NCBI GenBank assembly: GCA_947502885.1
Contig: CANNBP010000016.1
Coordinates: forward strand, 62,001-126,000
Direction of reading: 5' to 3'
DNA: 64,000 nt
DNA from: an uncultured Aquimarina sp.
Lineage (GTDB): Bacteria; Bacteroidota; Bacteroidia; Flavobacteriales; Flavobacteriaceae
Shown here piece by piece: positions 36,061-44,573 of this stretch. The position numbers were made by a program, and so were the translations under genes. The notes beneath the pieces are model-generated. The model had not been told where the DNA came from. It did no database searches and was given only the letters and a program-made list of their open reading frames with translations. Position 1 is the first letter of the stretch. Every line of letters starts with the position of its first letter.

Positions 36061-36369
36061 CTATGCCCTGGGAGGTTGTAGTAAGGTTGTTGTAAAATCG
36101 TTGCCTATACTGTCGAAATGTAAAAAAACTTCTGTCGATATTTCTGGAGCAACGATAAGCGTGTTGGCCAGGGCAATATAGGTGACATGCATATGACAAC
36201 ACTGGCATTCACAAAAGGGAGAACATAAGTCGGCATGGCTATGCTCTGTGTCGTGAATTTCGGTTGCTTCTATACAAACGGTATCCTCATCGGTACAATG
36301 ATCATCGTCACAGGGTACAAAATTAAGTGCCAACATATAGATCGATAATATAAAAGCGATGAGTTTCAT
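36061..36369 (-). CDS. Small Cys/His-rich exported protein (DUF6660-like)
   Basis: The start M-K-L-I-A-F-I-L-S at 36369 gives 102 residues with a signal peptide. An upstream ATG at 36399 overlaps the operator and is rejected. The mature protein is packed with metal ligands: C-D-D-D-H-C-T-D-E-D-T-V-C, H-D-T-E-H-S-H, C-S-P-F-C-E-C-Q-C-C-H-M-H. It opens the island as the first gene before the RND pump. It is probably a periplasmic metal-binding or delivery protein for the pump. Confidence 0.7.
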   Translation of the reverse strand: MKLIAFILSIYMLALNFVPCDDDHCTDEDTVCIEATEIHDTEHSHADLCSPFCECQCCHMHVTYIALANTLIVAPEISTEVFLHFDSIGNDFTTTLLQPPRA

Positions 36370-36374
36370 TATAG

Positions 36375-36409
36375 CAAATATACAAATTATAAGATGCAAT
36401 ACTTGTGCA
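36375..36409 (-). promoter_or_regulatory. Metal-type operator and promoter of the efflux operon
   Basis: ATGCAAT-ACTT-GTGCA at 36394-36409 matches the operator of the P-type ATPase at every defined base. The -7 box TATATTTG on the minus strand at 36375-36382 is exact and lies 11 bases downstream. Distance and order are the same as at 29825-29860, so a single regulator, likely the Fur-family protein in this island, should control both. Confidence 0.65.
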
Positions 36410-36573
36410 AAGATGATATCCTAAATCGAAAAAGGAGTAGTCATACATTACTGCCTTTAGCTAACTTTGTACCCTAAAAATTTGAGATATTAATAGGATA
36501 CTACACTTTAAAACTCTACGAAATATGCATGAACCTCTAAAGAAGGAAACGTTTCTGTATTTATTATTTTATA

Positions 36574-36813
36574 TCATTTCCCATCTTTAAATGGTGCTGC
36601 GATAGTAGATGATTTAATATGCATATCTGAATTTGTATAATAATGAGCAGAACCTGTAGCCATTTGATATTCATTATCATTTTCATCTAGCCTAATAATT
36701 TTGACAGTTGACCTACTTCCATTATTAGTGATGTTAAGTTGAGCAACTATTATTGTATTACCTGTAGCGCTGTAAATAGTATTAATTTCTCTGTTTTTAT
36801 TATTCGGTATTTT
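36574..36813 (-). pseudogene. Remnant of a gene without a start codon
   Basis: A 79-codon open frame ends at TGA (36574-36576, minus strand). Upstream an ATG (36829-36831) is separated from it by an in-frame TAG at 36814-36816. The peptide (NTIYSATGNTIIVAQLNI, then S-T-V-K-I-I-R-L-D-E-N-D-N) has normal protein composition, not that of random sequence. It looks like the decayed end of a secreted protein gene. The original family is not recognised. Confidence 0.35.
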
Positions 36814-36831
36814 CTAAGTTTTATTATTCAT

Positions 36832-37309
36832 GCTCATAAGGCTTTTCGCATGTCACCTCGTTTATTATAGTGGGTACTGCTCCACTTTTAAAATTATTTT
36901 ATTCATAAATTAAAGATGTAGCATTGTGATAAGTTTTGTAAGCACAAACGAGTTTCTACTTCTTGGGCAATGAATTAAAAGTGAATGTTAGAAATATCTT
37001 GCTAGCTTTTTATTTCTGATGCGAAATTACTATTGAACAATGTTTTGAATAAAATACATGTAACAGAGTGTAGGTTTACTGTTATAGAAGACAAATAATA
37101 TATAAGAAAGGTTTCTTATCTGTTACTATTATTTCTAATAAGAATGCTTTTGATACGAAGAATATGATATTTAATTAGAGTTGCTATAATATTAAATAGG
37201 TTGATTTTTAAAGGATTAATGATTATAATTCTATTTCTAAACAACAAACAGAATAGTACCACGTCTTTTTTTATCCTAAATGCGTCATCGACTTACTTGC
37301 TTGTGAGCA
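36832..37309. other. Intergenic stretch before the siderophore operon, nothing recognised
   Basis: AT-rich sequence without a supported gene. An open frame continues upstream from the decarboxylase to a TTG at 37201, but its 49 extra residues are hydrophobic low-complexity sequence and cover the promoter. Confidence 0.4.
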
Positions 37310-37340
37310 TAAATTTGCATCGCTTATTTAGATTAAATAA
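37310..37340 (+). promoter_or_regulatory. Promoter and palindromic operator of the siderophore operon
   Basis: TAAATTTG at 37310-37317 is an exact -7 element. Six bases downstream, TTATTTA-GAT-TAAATAA (37324-37340) is a perfect 7-3-7 palindrome that would cover the start of the transcript, as expected for a repressor site. The core TTATTTAGAT recurs at the TonB receptor and flavodoxin promoters, which points to an iron-responsive repressor. The ATG follows at 37348. Confidence 0.7.
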
Positions 37341-37347
37341 AAATAAT

Positions 37348-38853
37348 ATGCTCCTAGATACACAAACTAGTTTAGTTACCGACTTAAAAATTGATCAGTT
37401 TTTTGACCCTCAATCAAAGTATACTTATGAAGAGTATATTCAAAAAGCCACGCAATATATAGCCGATTTTTTAGATAACCAGAAATTTTACAGTGGTGAA
37501 TCTCCAGATGATTTGAGGTCCAGAAAAGATCAAATAGTAGCCAATCCTAATGTAACTCTATCTATAGATGAGGCCTTACAAGAAATTAAAGAGTTATATC
37601 TTGATCATACTATTGCCTTTCATCATACAAATTATGTAGCGCATTTGAACTGCCCTGTTTTATTGCCAGCTATCGTAGGTGATTTAATGGCTTCATCTAT
37701 AAATACAGCAGTAGAAACCTGGGATCAAAGTACATCTGCTACATTAATTGAACAAGAAATGATTAGGTGGATTTGCTCTAAAATGCAATTTCCAATTACA
37801 TCTGATGGGGTTTTTACCAGCGGAGGTACGCAATCTAACTTTATGGCACTTTTAATGGCAAGAGATCATTATGCTTTTAAACATTATGGATTAAACCTTA
37901 AAGAGAATGGTTGGTCTGATGTAGTTAGTAAATTTCGTTTTTTCTGCTCTGAGAAGGCACATTTTAGTATAAAGAAAAATGCGGCACTGCTAGGAATGGG
38001 ATATGATGCAGTTATTCCTATAGCTACAGATGACAAAATGAAAATGAAACCAGAAGCGTTGGTACAAGCTATAGAAAAAGAAAAACAAGCTGGTCATATC
38101 CCAATTGCTATTGTAGCAACTGCAGGAACGACAGATTTTGGAAGTTTTGATCCTATTTTGACCATTTCAAAAATAGCTAAAGAATATGATATTTGGTTTC
38201 ATGTAGATGGAGCTTACGGAGGGTGTTATACACTTACCGAAACTCATAAGCATGTATTACAAGGTATAGAAGAAGCAGATTCTATAACTATTGATTTTCA
38301 TAAGACCTTATTTCAACCTGTATGTTCTAGTGTTTTCTTAGCAAGAAATGCTGATCATTTTAAGTATGTATCCTATTATGCAGATTATTTAAATCCTAAG
38401 GAACATCGAGATGAAGAATGCCCTAATCTAATTGAAAAGTCAATACAAACAACAAGGAGATTTGATGCTTTAAAATTATGGTTTACTCTAAAAATGACAG
38501 GAGAAAAGAATATAGGGTACTTTTTAGAAAAAGTGCATTATTTGGCATTAGATCTATATCATAGCATTAAAGATGATACCAGTTTTGAGATTGCTCATAA
38601 ACCAGAACTAAGCACTTTGGTATTTCGATACAAGGCCAAGGGTATCGAAAATCAGGAAGTTCATGATACCATTAATCTCTTTATTAAAAATACCCTTTTT
38701 AAATCAGGTCAAGCGTCTGTTGCAAGTACAAAATTAGATGATAAAATCTATCTTAAGTTTACCTTACTAAACCCTAAAAGTACTGTTGATGATCTATTAA
38801 ATATCATTCAATTAATCAAAGAAACGGCAAGAACCTATACCATTAACAATTAA
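37348..38853 (+). CDS. PLP-dependent diamine-forming decarboxylase (siderophore step 1)
   Basis: The chosen ATG gives 501 residues (MLLDTQTSLVTDLKIDQFF). The group II decarboxylase fold is clear: H-T-N-Y-V-A-H-L-N-C-P, S-G-G-T-Q-S-N-F-M-A-L, H-V-D-G-A-Y-G-G and the PLP lysine K319 in T-I-D-F-H-K-T-L-F. By analogy with DesA/BibA it would turn lysine into cadaverine, or ornithine into putrescine. It is the first gene of an operon whose next gene starts 5 bases on and encodes the N-hydroxylase. An in-frame TTG at 37201 is rejected. Confidence 0.85.
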   Translation: MLLDTQTSLVTDLKIDQFFDPQSKYTYEEYIQKATQYIADFLDNQKFYSGESPDDLRSRKDQIVANPNVTLSIDEALQEIKELYLDHTIAFHHTNYVAHLNCPVLLPAIVGDLMASSINTAVETWDQSTSATLIEQEMIRWICSKMQFPITSDGVFTSGGTQSNFMALLMARDHYAFKHYGLNLKENGWSDVVSKFRFFCSEKAHFSIKKNAALLGMGYDAVIPIATDDKMKMKPEALVQAIEKEKQAGHIPIAIVATAGTTDFGSFDPILTISKIAKEYDIWFHVDGAYGGCYTLTETHKHVLQGIEEADSITIDFHKTLFQPVCSSVFLARNADHFKYVSYYADYLNPKEHRDEECPNLIEKSIQTTRRFDALKLWFTLKMTGEKNIGYFLEKVHYLALDLYHSIKDDTSFEIAHKPELSTLVFRYKAKGIENQEVHDTINLFIKNTLFKSGQASVASTKLDDKIYLKFTLLNPKSTVDDLLNIIQLIKETARTYTINN

Positions 38854-38858
38854 ATATT

Positions 38859-40199
38859 TTGAAGATGCATACGAACGAAGATAATATAGTCGATTTTTTA
38901 GCCATAGGAGTTGGCCCCTTTAATTTAGGGCTGGCCTGTTTAACAGAAACCATTGATAGTGTGAATGGAATCTTTTTGGACAAAAGCGAACAATTTGATT
39001 GGCACCCAGGTATGATGCTGCAAGATACAACTTTGCAAATTCCTTTTATGGCCGATTTAGTTACTTTGGCAGATCCAACAAACCCATTTAGTTTTTTAAA
39101 CTATATCAAAGAACAAGGAAGAATATACTCCTTTTATATTCGAGAGAATTTTCTTTTACTTCGACGAGAATACAATCAATACTGTCAATGGGCCATTAGA
39201 AAATTGTCTAATGTTCACTTTCAGACTGAAGTTTTAGGAGTTCAATATAATGATATTGAACAATGTTATGTAGTGTTTGCAAAATGTATAAAAACCAATC
39301 AACGAAAAGTTTACAAAACCCGAAAATTAGTTTTAGGTACTGGCACTCAACCTTACATTCCAAAATGTTGTGAAACACTGAAAGATAAAGCAATTCACTC
39401 ATCGCAATATTTGTATCAAAAGGAAAAGTTGCAATCCAAAAAGTCTATAACCGTTTTAGGAAGTGGTCAGAGTGCAGCAGAAATATTCTATGATCTTTTA
39501 CAAGATATTGATCAAAAGGATTATGAACTGAATTGGATAACAAGGTCTCCTAGATTTTTTCCTTTAGAATATTCGAAACTAACGTTAGAAATGACGTCTC
39601 CAGAATATGTAGACTATTTTTATAACCTTCCGTCTGCAAAAAGAGAGGATTTGATCAACAATCAAAAACACCTTTATAAAGGTATTAATCAGGATTTGAT
39701 AGCAGATATTTTTGATTTGCTTTATACAAAGCAGTTAACCCATAAAATCAATATAAATCTTAGAACAAATTCTGCTTTGCAAAAAGCCGTTTACGATGAG
39801 GTATTACAGAAATTTTATTTAGAAATACATCAAGAAGAGCAAAATAAGCATTATAGCCATCAAACAGAAGGGTTAATATTATCTACTGGTTATACGTATA
39901 GAAAGCCAGAATTTATTGAAGGAATAAAAGATAGAATTAATTGGGACGAAAAAGGGAGATATGATGTACAACGTAATTATGCTATAGATACCAAAGGTGA
40001 AGATATTTTTGTACAAAATGCAGAATTGCATACCCACGGTTTTGTAACTCCGGATTTGGGAATGGCTTGTTATAGAAATTCTTATATCATAAAAGAACTT
40101 ACTGGGATTGACCATTATCCTATCGAAAAGCGTATTGCTTTTCAGCAGTTTGAGGTTACAGAAGAAGAAGAGATTGTTATGCACAACTCTATAATCTGA
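38859..40199 (+). CDS. Lysine/ornithine or diamine N-hydroxylase (siderophore step 2)
   Basis: This 446-residue flavin monooxygenase belongs to the IucD/PvdA/DesB family. The FAD-binding motif is G-V-G-P-F-N-L-G-L-A (about residue 15), followed by the family's D-K-S-E-Q-F-D-W-H-P-G-M-M-L; the NADPH motif is V-L-G-S-G-Q-S-A-A-E (about 203), and the end has L-S-T-G-Y-T-Y and N-A-E-L-H-T-H-G. It would hydroxylate the terminal amine of cadaverine or putrescine to the N-hydroxy diamine. The decarboxylase directly upstream makes the diamine the likely substrate. Confidence 0.88.
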   Translation: MKMHTNEDNIVDFLAIGVGPFNLGLACLTETIDSVNGIFLDKSEQFDWHPGMMLQDTTLQIPFMADLVTLADPTNPFSFLNYIKEQGRIYSFYIRENFLLLRREYNQYCQWAIRKLSNVHFQTEVLGVQYNDIEQCYVVFAKCIKTNQRKVYKTRKLVLGTGTQPYIPKCCETLKDKAIHSSQYLYQKEKLQSKKSITVLGSGQSAAEIFYDLLQDIDQKDYELNWITRSPRFFPLEYSKLTLEMTSPEYVDYFYNLPSAKREDLINNQKHLYKGINQDLIADIFDLLYTKQLTHKININLRTNSALQKAVYDEVLQKFYLEIHQEEQNKHYSHQTEGLILSTGYTYRKPEFIEGIKDRINWDEKGRYDVQRNYAIDTKGEDIFVQNAELHTHGFVTPDLGMACYRNSYIIKELTGIDHYPIEKRIAFQQFEVTEEEEIVMHNSII

Positions 40200-40209
40200 T
40201 TGAAATTAG

Positions 40210-40275
40210 TCATAAATTTTTATTTCATCTATTCGATTGTCATGCTGAGTCTTTAAGCGGGCTCAGAGTGGCATT
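40210..40275. repeat. Imperfect palindromic intergenic element
   Basis: Between the hydroxylase and exporter genes the text GTCATGCTGAG...CTCAGAGTGGCAT forms an imperfect stem with G-C-rich ends, unlike the AT-rich context. It resembles the dispersed GTCAT-x-CTGAG repeats found between genes in many Flavobacteriaceae. It may be a remnant copy. Confidence 0.35.
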
Positions 40276-40291
40276 CGGTTTAACATTATAT

Positions 40292-41488
40292 ATGAAGAAC
40301 TTTCTAATCATAATGACTTTAGTAGCAGTGATCAGTGATTATCTGTTACATCCTTTCTACCCTCAATTTTTTGAGGCTCGTTTTGGAGTTACAGACCCCA
40401 AATATGTAGGCTATTATTTTGCTGCTATTTGTTTTATGGTAATGATTGCATTTCCGTTTTGGGCATATGTTTCTAAAAAAGTAGCAGAGCTAAATATTTT
40501 GGTATATACACAGTTCATAGCGGGTATTTTGGCCTTGTATTGCTATTGGACAACTTCTTATGTAAACTTCTGGATCATCTCTTTGATTATGATTTTATTT
40601 AAAGGGAGTTATCTTTTGGTATATCCTTATATCCTAAAAATTATTACCAAAAAAGAACATCAAGGTACGATAGGACTGTTGTCTGTTGTAGTGCACTTAG
40701 GAGGTATTTTGGGGGCAGTTATCGGGGGATTAACAGTTGATCTGATCGATGCTAGTTATATTTTTTTAATTATGGCACTTGGTGATTTTATCCAAATGGG
40801 AATGAGTGCTTATTTATTAAGAAGTAAGCGTTATGCTACTTCAAAAGTAGGGGAATCTAGTGCTGCAGCAGAAACAGTTAAAAATTTGATTCCTAAGAGT
40901 TTTATTCTGAAAATAGGTTTGATAACTATGATCTTATATTTCAGTGACTTTTTGATTCGACCTTTTTTTGCCACCTATTGGGAAGAAATATCAGAGTATG
41001 ATTCTAAGCTGGTTTCGGGTACTATTTATGCCATCCCTGGGTTTGTAGCATTATTGGCGTTATGGATAAATTCAAAACGAAAGACAGATAATCATCATCT
41101 TAAAGGAATCATTTCTGCATTGTTTTTAGGCACGATAGGGCTTTTGTTACAAGGAGTGCCAATTGAAGCTGTGGTTATTACGGGTAGAATAATCTATGGT
41201 TGGGCTATTTTTCAAGGAGTTGTAAAATTTGATGTATTGTTATTCGAATTGAGCACACCGGATTCTTATGCCATTGATTATAGTAAAGTTCACTTTTTTC
41301 AAAATTTGGGTGTGCTTTTGTCTTCTTTTTCTATAGGAATATTAGTAGAGAAATATGGAGTGCAAATACCATTTTATGTAGCTCTAGGAGGCTTTATTAT
41401 TACCTTAATACTATACTATTTTGTTTTTAGAATAGAGGTGAAAGTTCCTTCAACAAAAGTTAATAAAAACATACCTATTTCTGAATGA
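40292..41488 (+). CDS. MFS transporter, probable siderophore exporter
   Basis: The ATG at 40292 gives 398 residues with 11-12 membrane helices; a GTG 24 bases upstream adds eight residues encoded in the palindromic element and is less likely. The MFS hallmark between helices 2 and 3 is weak, as in exporters of this kind (FWAYVSKKVAELN). Its position inside the biosynthetic operon, overlapping the next gene by 4 bases (ATGA), argues for export of the finished siderophore. Confidence 0.82.
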   Translation: MKNFLIIMTLVAVISDYLLHPFYPQFFEARFGVTDPKYVGYYFAAICFMVMIAFPFWAYVSKKVAELNILVYTQFIAGILALYCYWTTSYVNFWIISLIMILFKGSYLLVYPYILKIITKKEHQGTIGLLSVVVHLGGILGAVIGGLTVDLIDASYIFLIMALGDFIQMGMSAYLLRSKRYATSKVGESSAAAETVKNLIPKSFILKIGLITMILYFSDFLIRPFFATYWEEISEYDSKLVSGTIYAIPGFVALLALWINSKRKTDNHHLKGIISALFLGTIGLLLQGVPIEAVVITGRIIYGWAIFQGVVKFDVLLFELSTPDSYAIDYSKVHFFQNLGVLLSSFSIGILVEKYGVQIPFYVALGGFIITLILYYFVFRIEVKVPSTKVNKNIPISE

Positions 41489-43935
41489 ATACAAGCACAA
41501 AACATATAAAAAACACTACTAATAATAGCTTGTTCTCAAAGTCTTTTGAAGGATTTGGAGAAATTAGTATACGACCTTTTAGAATATCTCAAGACAGCAA
41601 AGTTTTACATCAATGGGTAAATCAGGATTATGCAGTTTTTTGGGGAATGCAAGGAAGTACTATACAAGAAGTAGAGCTTGAGTACGCCAAATTACAAGAG
41701 CCTGATCATTATGATGTTTTTGTAGGAATGTATGAAGAACAACCCGTTTTTGTATTAGAAAGATACCATCCGCAAAAAGATGATATTGGCACCTTGTATT
41801 TTGCCAAAAATGATGATTGTGGTATTCACATCATTGTAGCTCCACCAACAGTCAAAATTTCAAACTTTACCTGGTATCTCTTCAATGCTATTATGGAGTT
41901 TGTATTTCAGGATAAAAAAGTGAATAGAATTCTTATTGAACCAGATATTCGAAACAAAAAAATGTTCGCATTATGTCAACGAATAGGATTCACATTAGAT
42001 AAAATAGTAGAACTATCACATAAAACAGCACAATTGGCTTTTTTAGAAAAACATAGATACCAACAACTTAAATTTTTACCAAACATTAATAAAAGAAGTG
42101 CCATGAATACTTTGGATAACGCCGTTTCGCCCCAACAATCTATCGCCCATTTACAACCCGAAGTATGGGTAAAAATAAATACACTTTTTATCACTAAAGC
42201 AATTTGTGAATTTAATCATGAATTATTGATTAAACCTCAGATAATAGAAGAGTTGGATGATAGATGGAACACTTATATACTTTTGTCTGATAATCCAAAC
42301 ATACAATATCAGTTTCGAGCAAAACCACTTGCATTAAATCACCTACAGATAGAATCATCTTCTATTAAGAAGTTTAATAAAAGTGAAACTATAGTATTAG
42401 ATGGTGTTCTTTTTATCAAAGAATTTAGAAAACAATTGGGTATAAACGATTCGCAAATGCCTGTTTATCTAGAAGAGGTAATAAGTACACTTTATGGAAG
42501 TGCATTTAAGTTTCTTAAAGGTAATCCTAGTTCGCAAGAATTGGTTACTTCAGATTTTCAGACCATTGAACAATCAATGACCGAAGGACACCCTGGCTTT
42601 TTAGCAAACAATGGTCGTATTGGGTTTGATAGTAGTGATTATAGAGCTTATGCTCCTGAAGCAGGAAACTCTTTTTCTCTATTATGGTTAGCTGGGCATA
42701 AAAGTAGAGCTGTGTACGCAGCGATAGAAGATTTACCTTATGAGAAAATCATAAATCAGGAATTGGATGCAGAAACGATTGCAGCTTTTCAAAAGGTTAT
42801 AATAGACAAAGGTTTTGATCCGAACGATTATTTCTTCATTCCTATGCATCCATGGCAATGGTTTAATAAATTAGCTAATATATTCTCTCCAGAGATAGCC
42901 ACCGGAAACCTTATTTGTTTGGGTTATGGTCCGGATCAATACTTTGCACAACAGTCTATAAGAACCCTTTTTAATAGTACAAATCCTCATAAGTTTTATA
43001 CCAAAACGGCATTGTCGATACTTAATATGGGCTTTATGCGTGGATTACCATTATATTATTTGGGAACGGCTCCCAAAATGGCCATTTGGTTAGAAGAACT
43101 TTTATATAGTGATTCATACATACAGGAAACAGGGTTTAGTATGCTGGGAGAAATAGCGTCTGTAAGCTATGTAAATCCTTACTTCGAAGAATTTGGATCT
43201 CATAATGATTATAATAAAATGCTAGCTTCATTATGGAGAGAAAGCCCAATATCGGCTGTTACTAAAACGCAGCAACCTTTAACAATGGCAGCTTTTCTTC
43301 ATGTAGATCATCATGGAGATGCGTTATTACCCAAGATCATTAAAGCTTCTGGTTTGTCTATAGAAAAATGGTTAGCAAAATATTTGAAAGCCTATTTGAG
43401 TCCATTATTGCATTGTTTTTATCATTTTGATTTGGTGTTTATGCCACATGGTGAGAATATAATTATGGTCTTAGAAAACCATATTCCGGTTAAGGCATTA
43501 TTGAAAGATATTACAGAAGAAGCTTGTATTTTAAGTCCAGATGTAACATTGCCAGAACACCTAAAAAGAATGTATGCTCCTGTACCAGAGGATGTAAAGT
43601 TATTATCCATATTCACAGATATTTTTGATGGATTCTTTAGATTCATGTCTCATATTTTAGAAGAGCATGCCAATTTTTCTGAAACTCAATTCTGGAAAGC
43701 GGTAGCTTTAAATATTCAAGAGTATCAAGAAAGATATCCAGAACATGAAACTAAGTTCAAACAATATGATCTGTTTGCTCCTAATTTTCAGTTGTCTTGC
43801 CTTAATAGACTGCAATTAAATAATCACAAACAAATGATAGATCTAGATGATCCAGTTGCTTTGTTGCAGTTTGCAGGAACGTTACAAAATCCAATAGCAG
43901 CATTTAGAAATGAGATTGTTGAAGCTGTTTCTTGA
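41485..43935 (+). CDS. GNAT acyltransferase fused to an NIS siderophore synthetase
   Basis: This 816-residue bifunctional protein has an IucB/AlcB-type N-acyltransferase at residues 10-195 (G-E-I-S-I-R-P-F-R, V-N-Q-D-Y-A-V-F-W-G-M, and E-P-D-I-R-N-K-K-M) and an IucA/IucC synthetase domain at about 225-800. The latter shows the ATP-grasp-like E-G-H-P-G-F-L-A-N-N-G-R-I-G-F (about 367), H-P-W-Q-W (about 455), K-T-A-L-S-I-L-N-M-G-F-M-R-G and H-G-E-N-I-I-M-V-L-E. The GNAT part would acylate the hydroxydiamine and the NIS part join the units into a hydroxamate. A similar fusion is known for bisucaberin. Confidence 0.88.
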   Translation: MNTSTKHIKNTTNNSLFSKSFEGFGEISIRPFRISQDSKVLHQWVNQDYAVFWGMQGSTIQEVELEYAKLQEPDHYDVFVGMYEEQPVFVLERYHPQKDDIGTLYFAKNDDCGIHIIVAPPTVKISNFTWYLFNAIMEFVFQDKKVNRILIEPDIRNKKMFALCQRIGFTLDKIVELSHKTAQLAFLEKHRYQQLKFLPNINKRSAMNTLDNAVSPQQSIAHLQPEVWVKINTLFITKAICEFNHELLIKPQIIEELDDRWNTYILLSDNPNIQYQFRAKPLALNHLQIESSSIKKFNKSETIVLDGVLFIKEFRKQLGINDSQMPVYLEEVISTLYGSAFKFLKGNPSSQELVTSDFQTIEQSMTEGHPGFLANNGRIGFDSSDYRAYAPEAGNSFSLLWLAGHKSRAVYAAIEDLPYEKIINQELDAETIAAFQKVIIDKGFDPNDYFFIPMHPWQWFNKLANIFSPEIATGNLICLGYGPDQYFAQQSIRTLFNSTNPHKFYTKTALSILNMGFMRGLPLYYLGTAPKMAIWLEELLYSDSYIQETGFSMLGEIASVSYVNPYFEEFGSHNDYNKMLASLWRESPISAVTKTQQPLTMAAFLHVDHHGDALLPKIIKASGLSIEKWLAKYLKAYLSPLLHCFYHFDLVFMPHGENIIMVLENHIPVKALLKDITEEACILSPDVTLPEHLKRMYAPVPEDVKLLSIFTDIFDGFFRFMSHILEEHANFSETQFWKAVALNIQEYQERYPEHETKFKQYDLFAPNFQLSCLNRLQLNNHKQMIDLDDPVALLQFAGTLQNPIAAFRNEIVEAVS

Positions 43936-43949
43936 ATATCAGATGAACT

Positions 43950-44573
43950 ATGAACGAAAATACCGAAATATCAAATAGCTTATTCTCAAGAGTAATTGAG
44001 GACTTTGGAACTATTCACTTGCGTCATCTAGATATTGATAGAGATATAGATACTATATACGATTGGGTTACTCGACCATATGCTAATTTTTGGGGAATGT
44101 CTGATATGTCTATAGATGAAACCTTATTAGAATATAAGAGATTATCTGCCTTAAAACATTATGATGTTTATATAGGAATATACAATGATAAGCCAATTTT
44201 TTTGATGGAAAAATATAAAGCTTCAGAAGATCGAATCGCATCATATTATGCTGTAAAAGATGGAGATCATGGTATGCATATTTTGGTTGGACCATCAGAA
44301 CAAAGAATAACTGGTTTTACATGGAATGTGTTTACAACAATTTTAGAGTATTTCTTTAATAAACCTAATGTTGATCGAATTGTTGTAGAACCTGATGTGA
44401 GGAATGAAAAAATTCATGTACTTAATAAAAAAGCTGGGTTTAAGTATCAAAAAGAAATCGAATTACCTGAAAAAAGGGCCTCTTTAGCCTTTTGTACAAG
44501 AAAGGATTATGAAGATGCACAAGAACGCTTACAAGAAAAAAACCAAAGAAATGACCAATATATCCATATCTAA
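43950..44573 (+). CDS. Stand-alone GNAT acyltransferase, paralogue of the fused domain
   Basis: This 207-residue protein is aligned end to end with residues 10-200 of the fusion at 41485: S-L-F-S-R-V-I-E-D-F-G, Y-A-N-F-W-G-M, H-Y-D-V-Y-I-G-I-Y, and V-E-P-D-V-R-N-E-K. Its last 20 codons overlap the start of the second NIS gene in another frame. The pair therefore looks like a split copy of a GNAT-NIS fusion gene. A changed acyl group is a likely reason to keep two acyltransferases. Confidence 0.85.
   Translation: MNENTEISNSLFSRVIEDFGTIHLRHLDIDRDIDTIYDWVTRPYANFWGMSDMSIDETLLEYKRLSALKHYDVYIGIYNDKPIFLMEKYKASEDRIASYYAVKDGDHGMHILVGPSEQRITGFTWNVFTTILEYFFNKPNVDRIVVEPDVRNEKIHVLNKKAGFKYQKEIELPEKRASLAFCTRKDYEDAQERLQEKNQRNDQYIHI

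Noticed and set aside
35972..36208. Frames on both strands overlapping the small Cys/His-rich protein gene.
   Set aside because: The minus-strand frame with signal peptide and Cys/His clusters explains the region; the others have no recognisable features.
37201..37347. TTG start that would add 49 residues to the decarboxylase.
   Set aside because: The extension covers the -7 box and the palindromic operator and has no similarity to the family's N-terminus.
44535..44543. Slippery heptamer A-AAA-AAC at the end of the stand-alone GNAT, in the right phase for -1 frameshifting into a fused GNAT-NIS protein.
   Set aside because: The NIS gene is in the +1 frame relative to the GNAT, not -1, so slipping here would not join the two.
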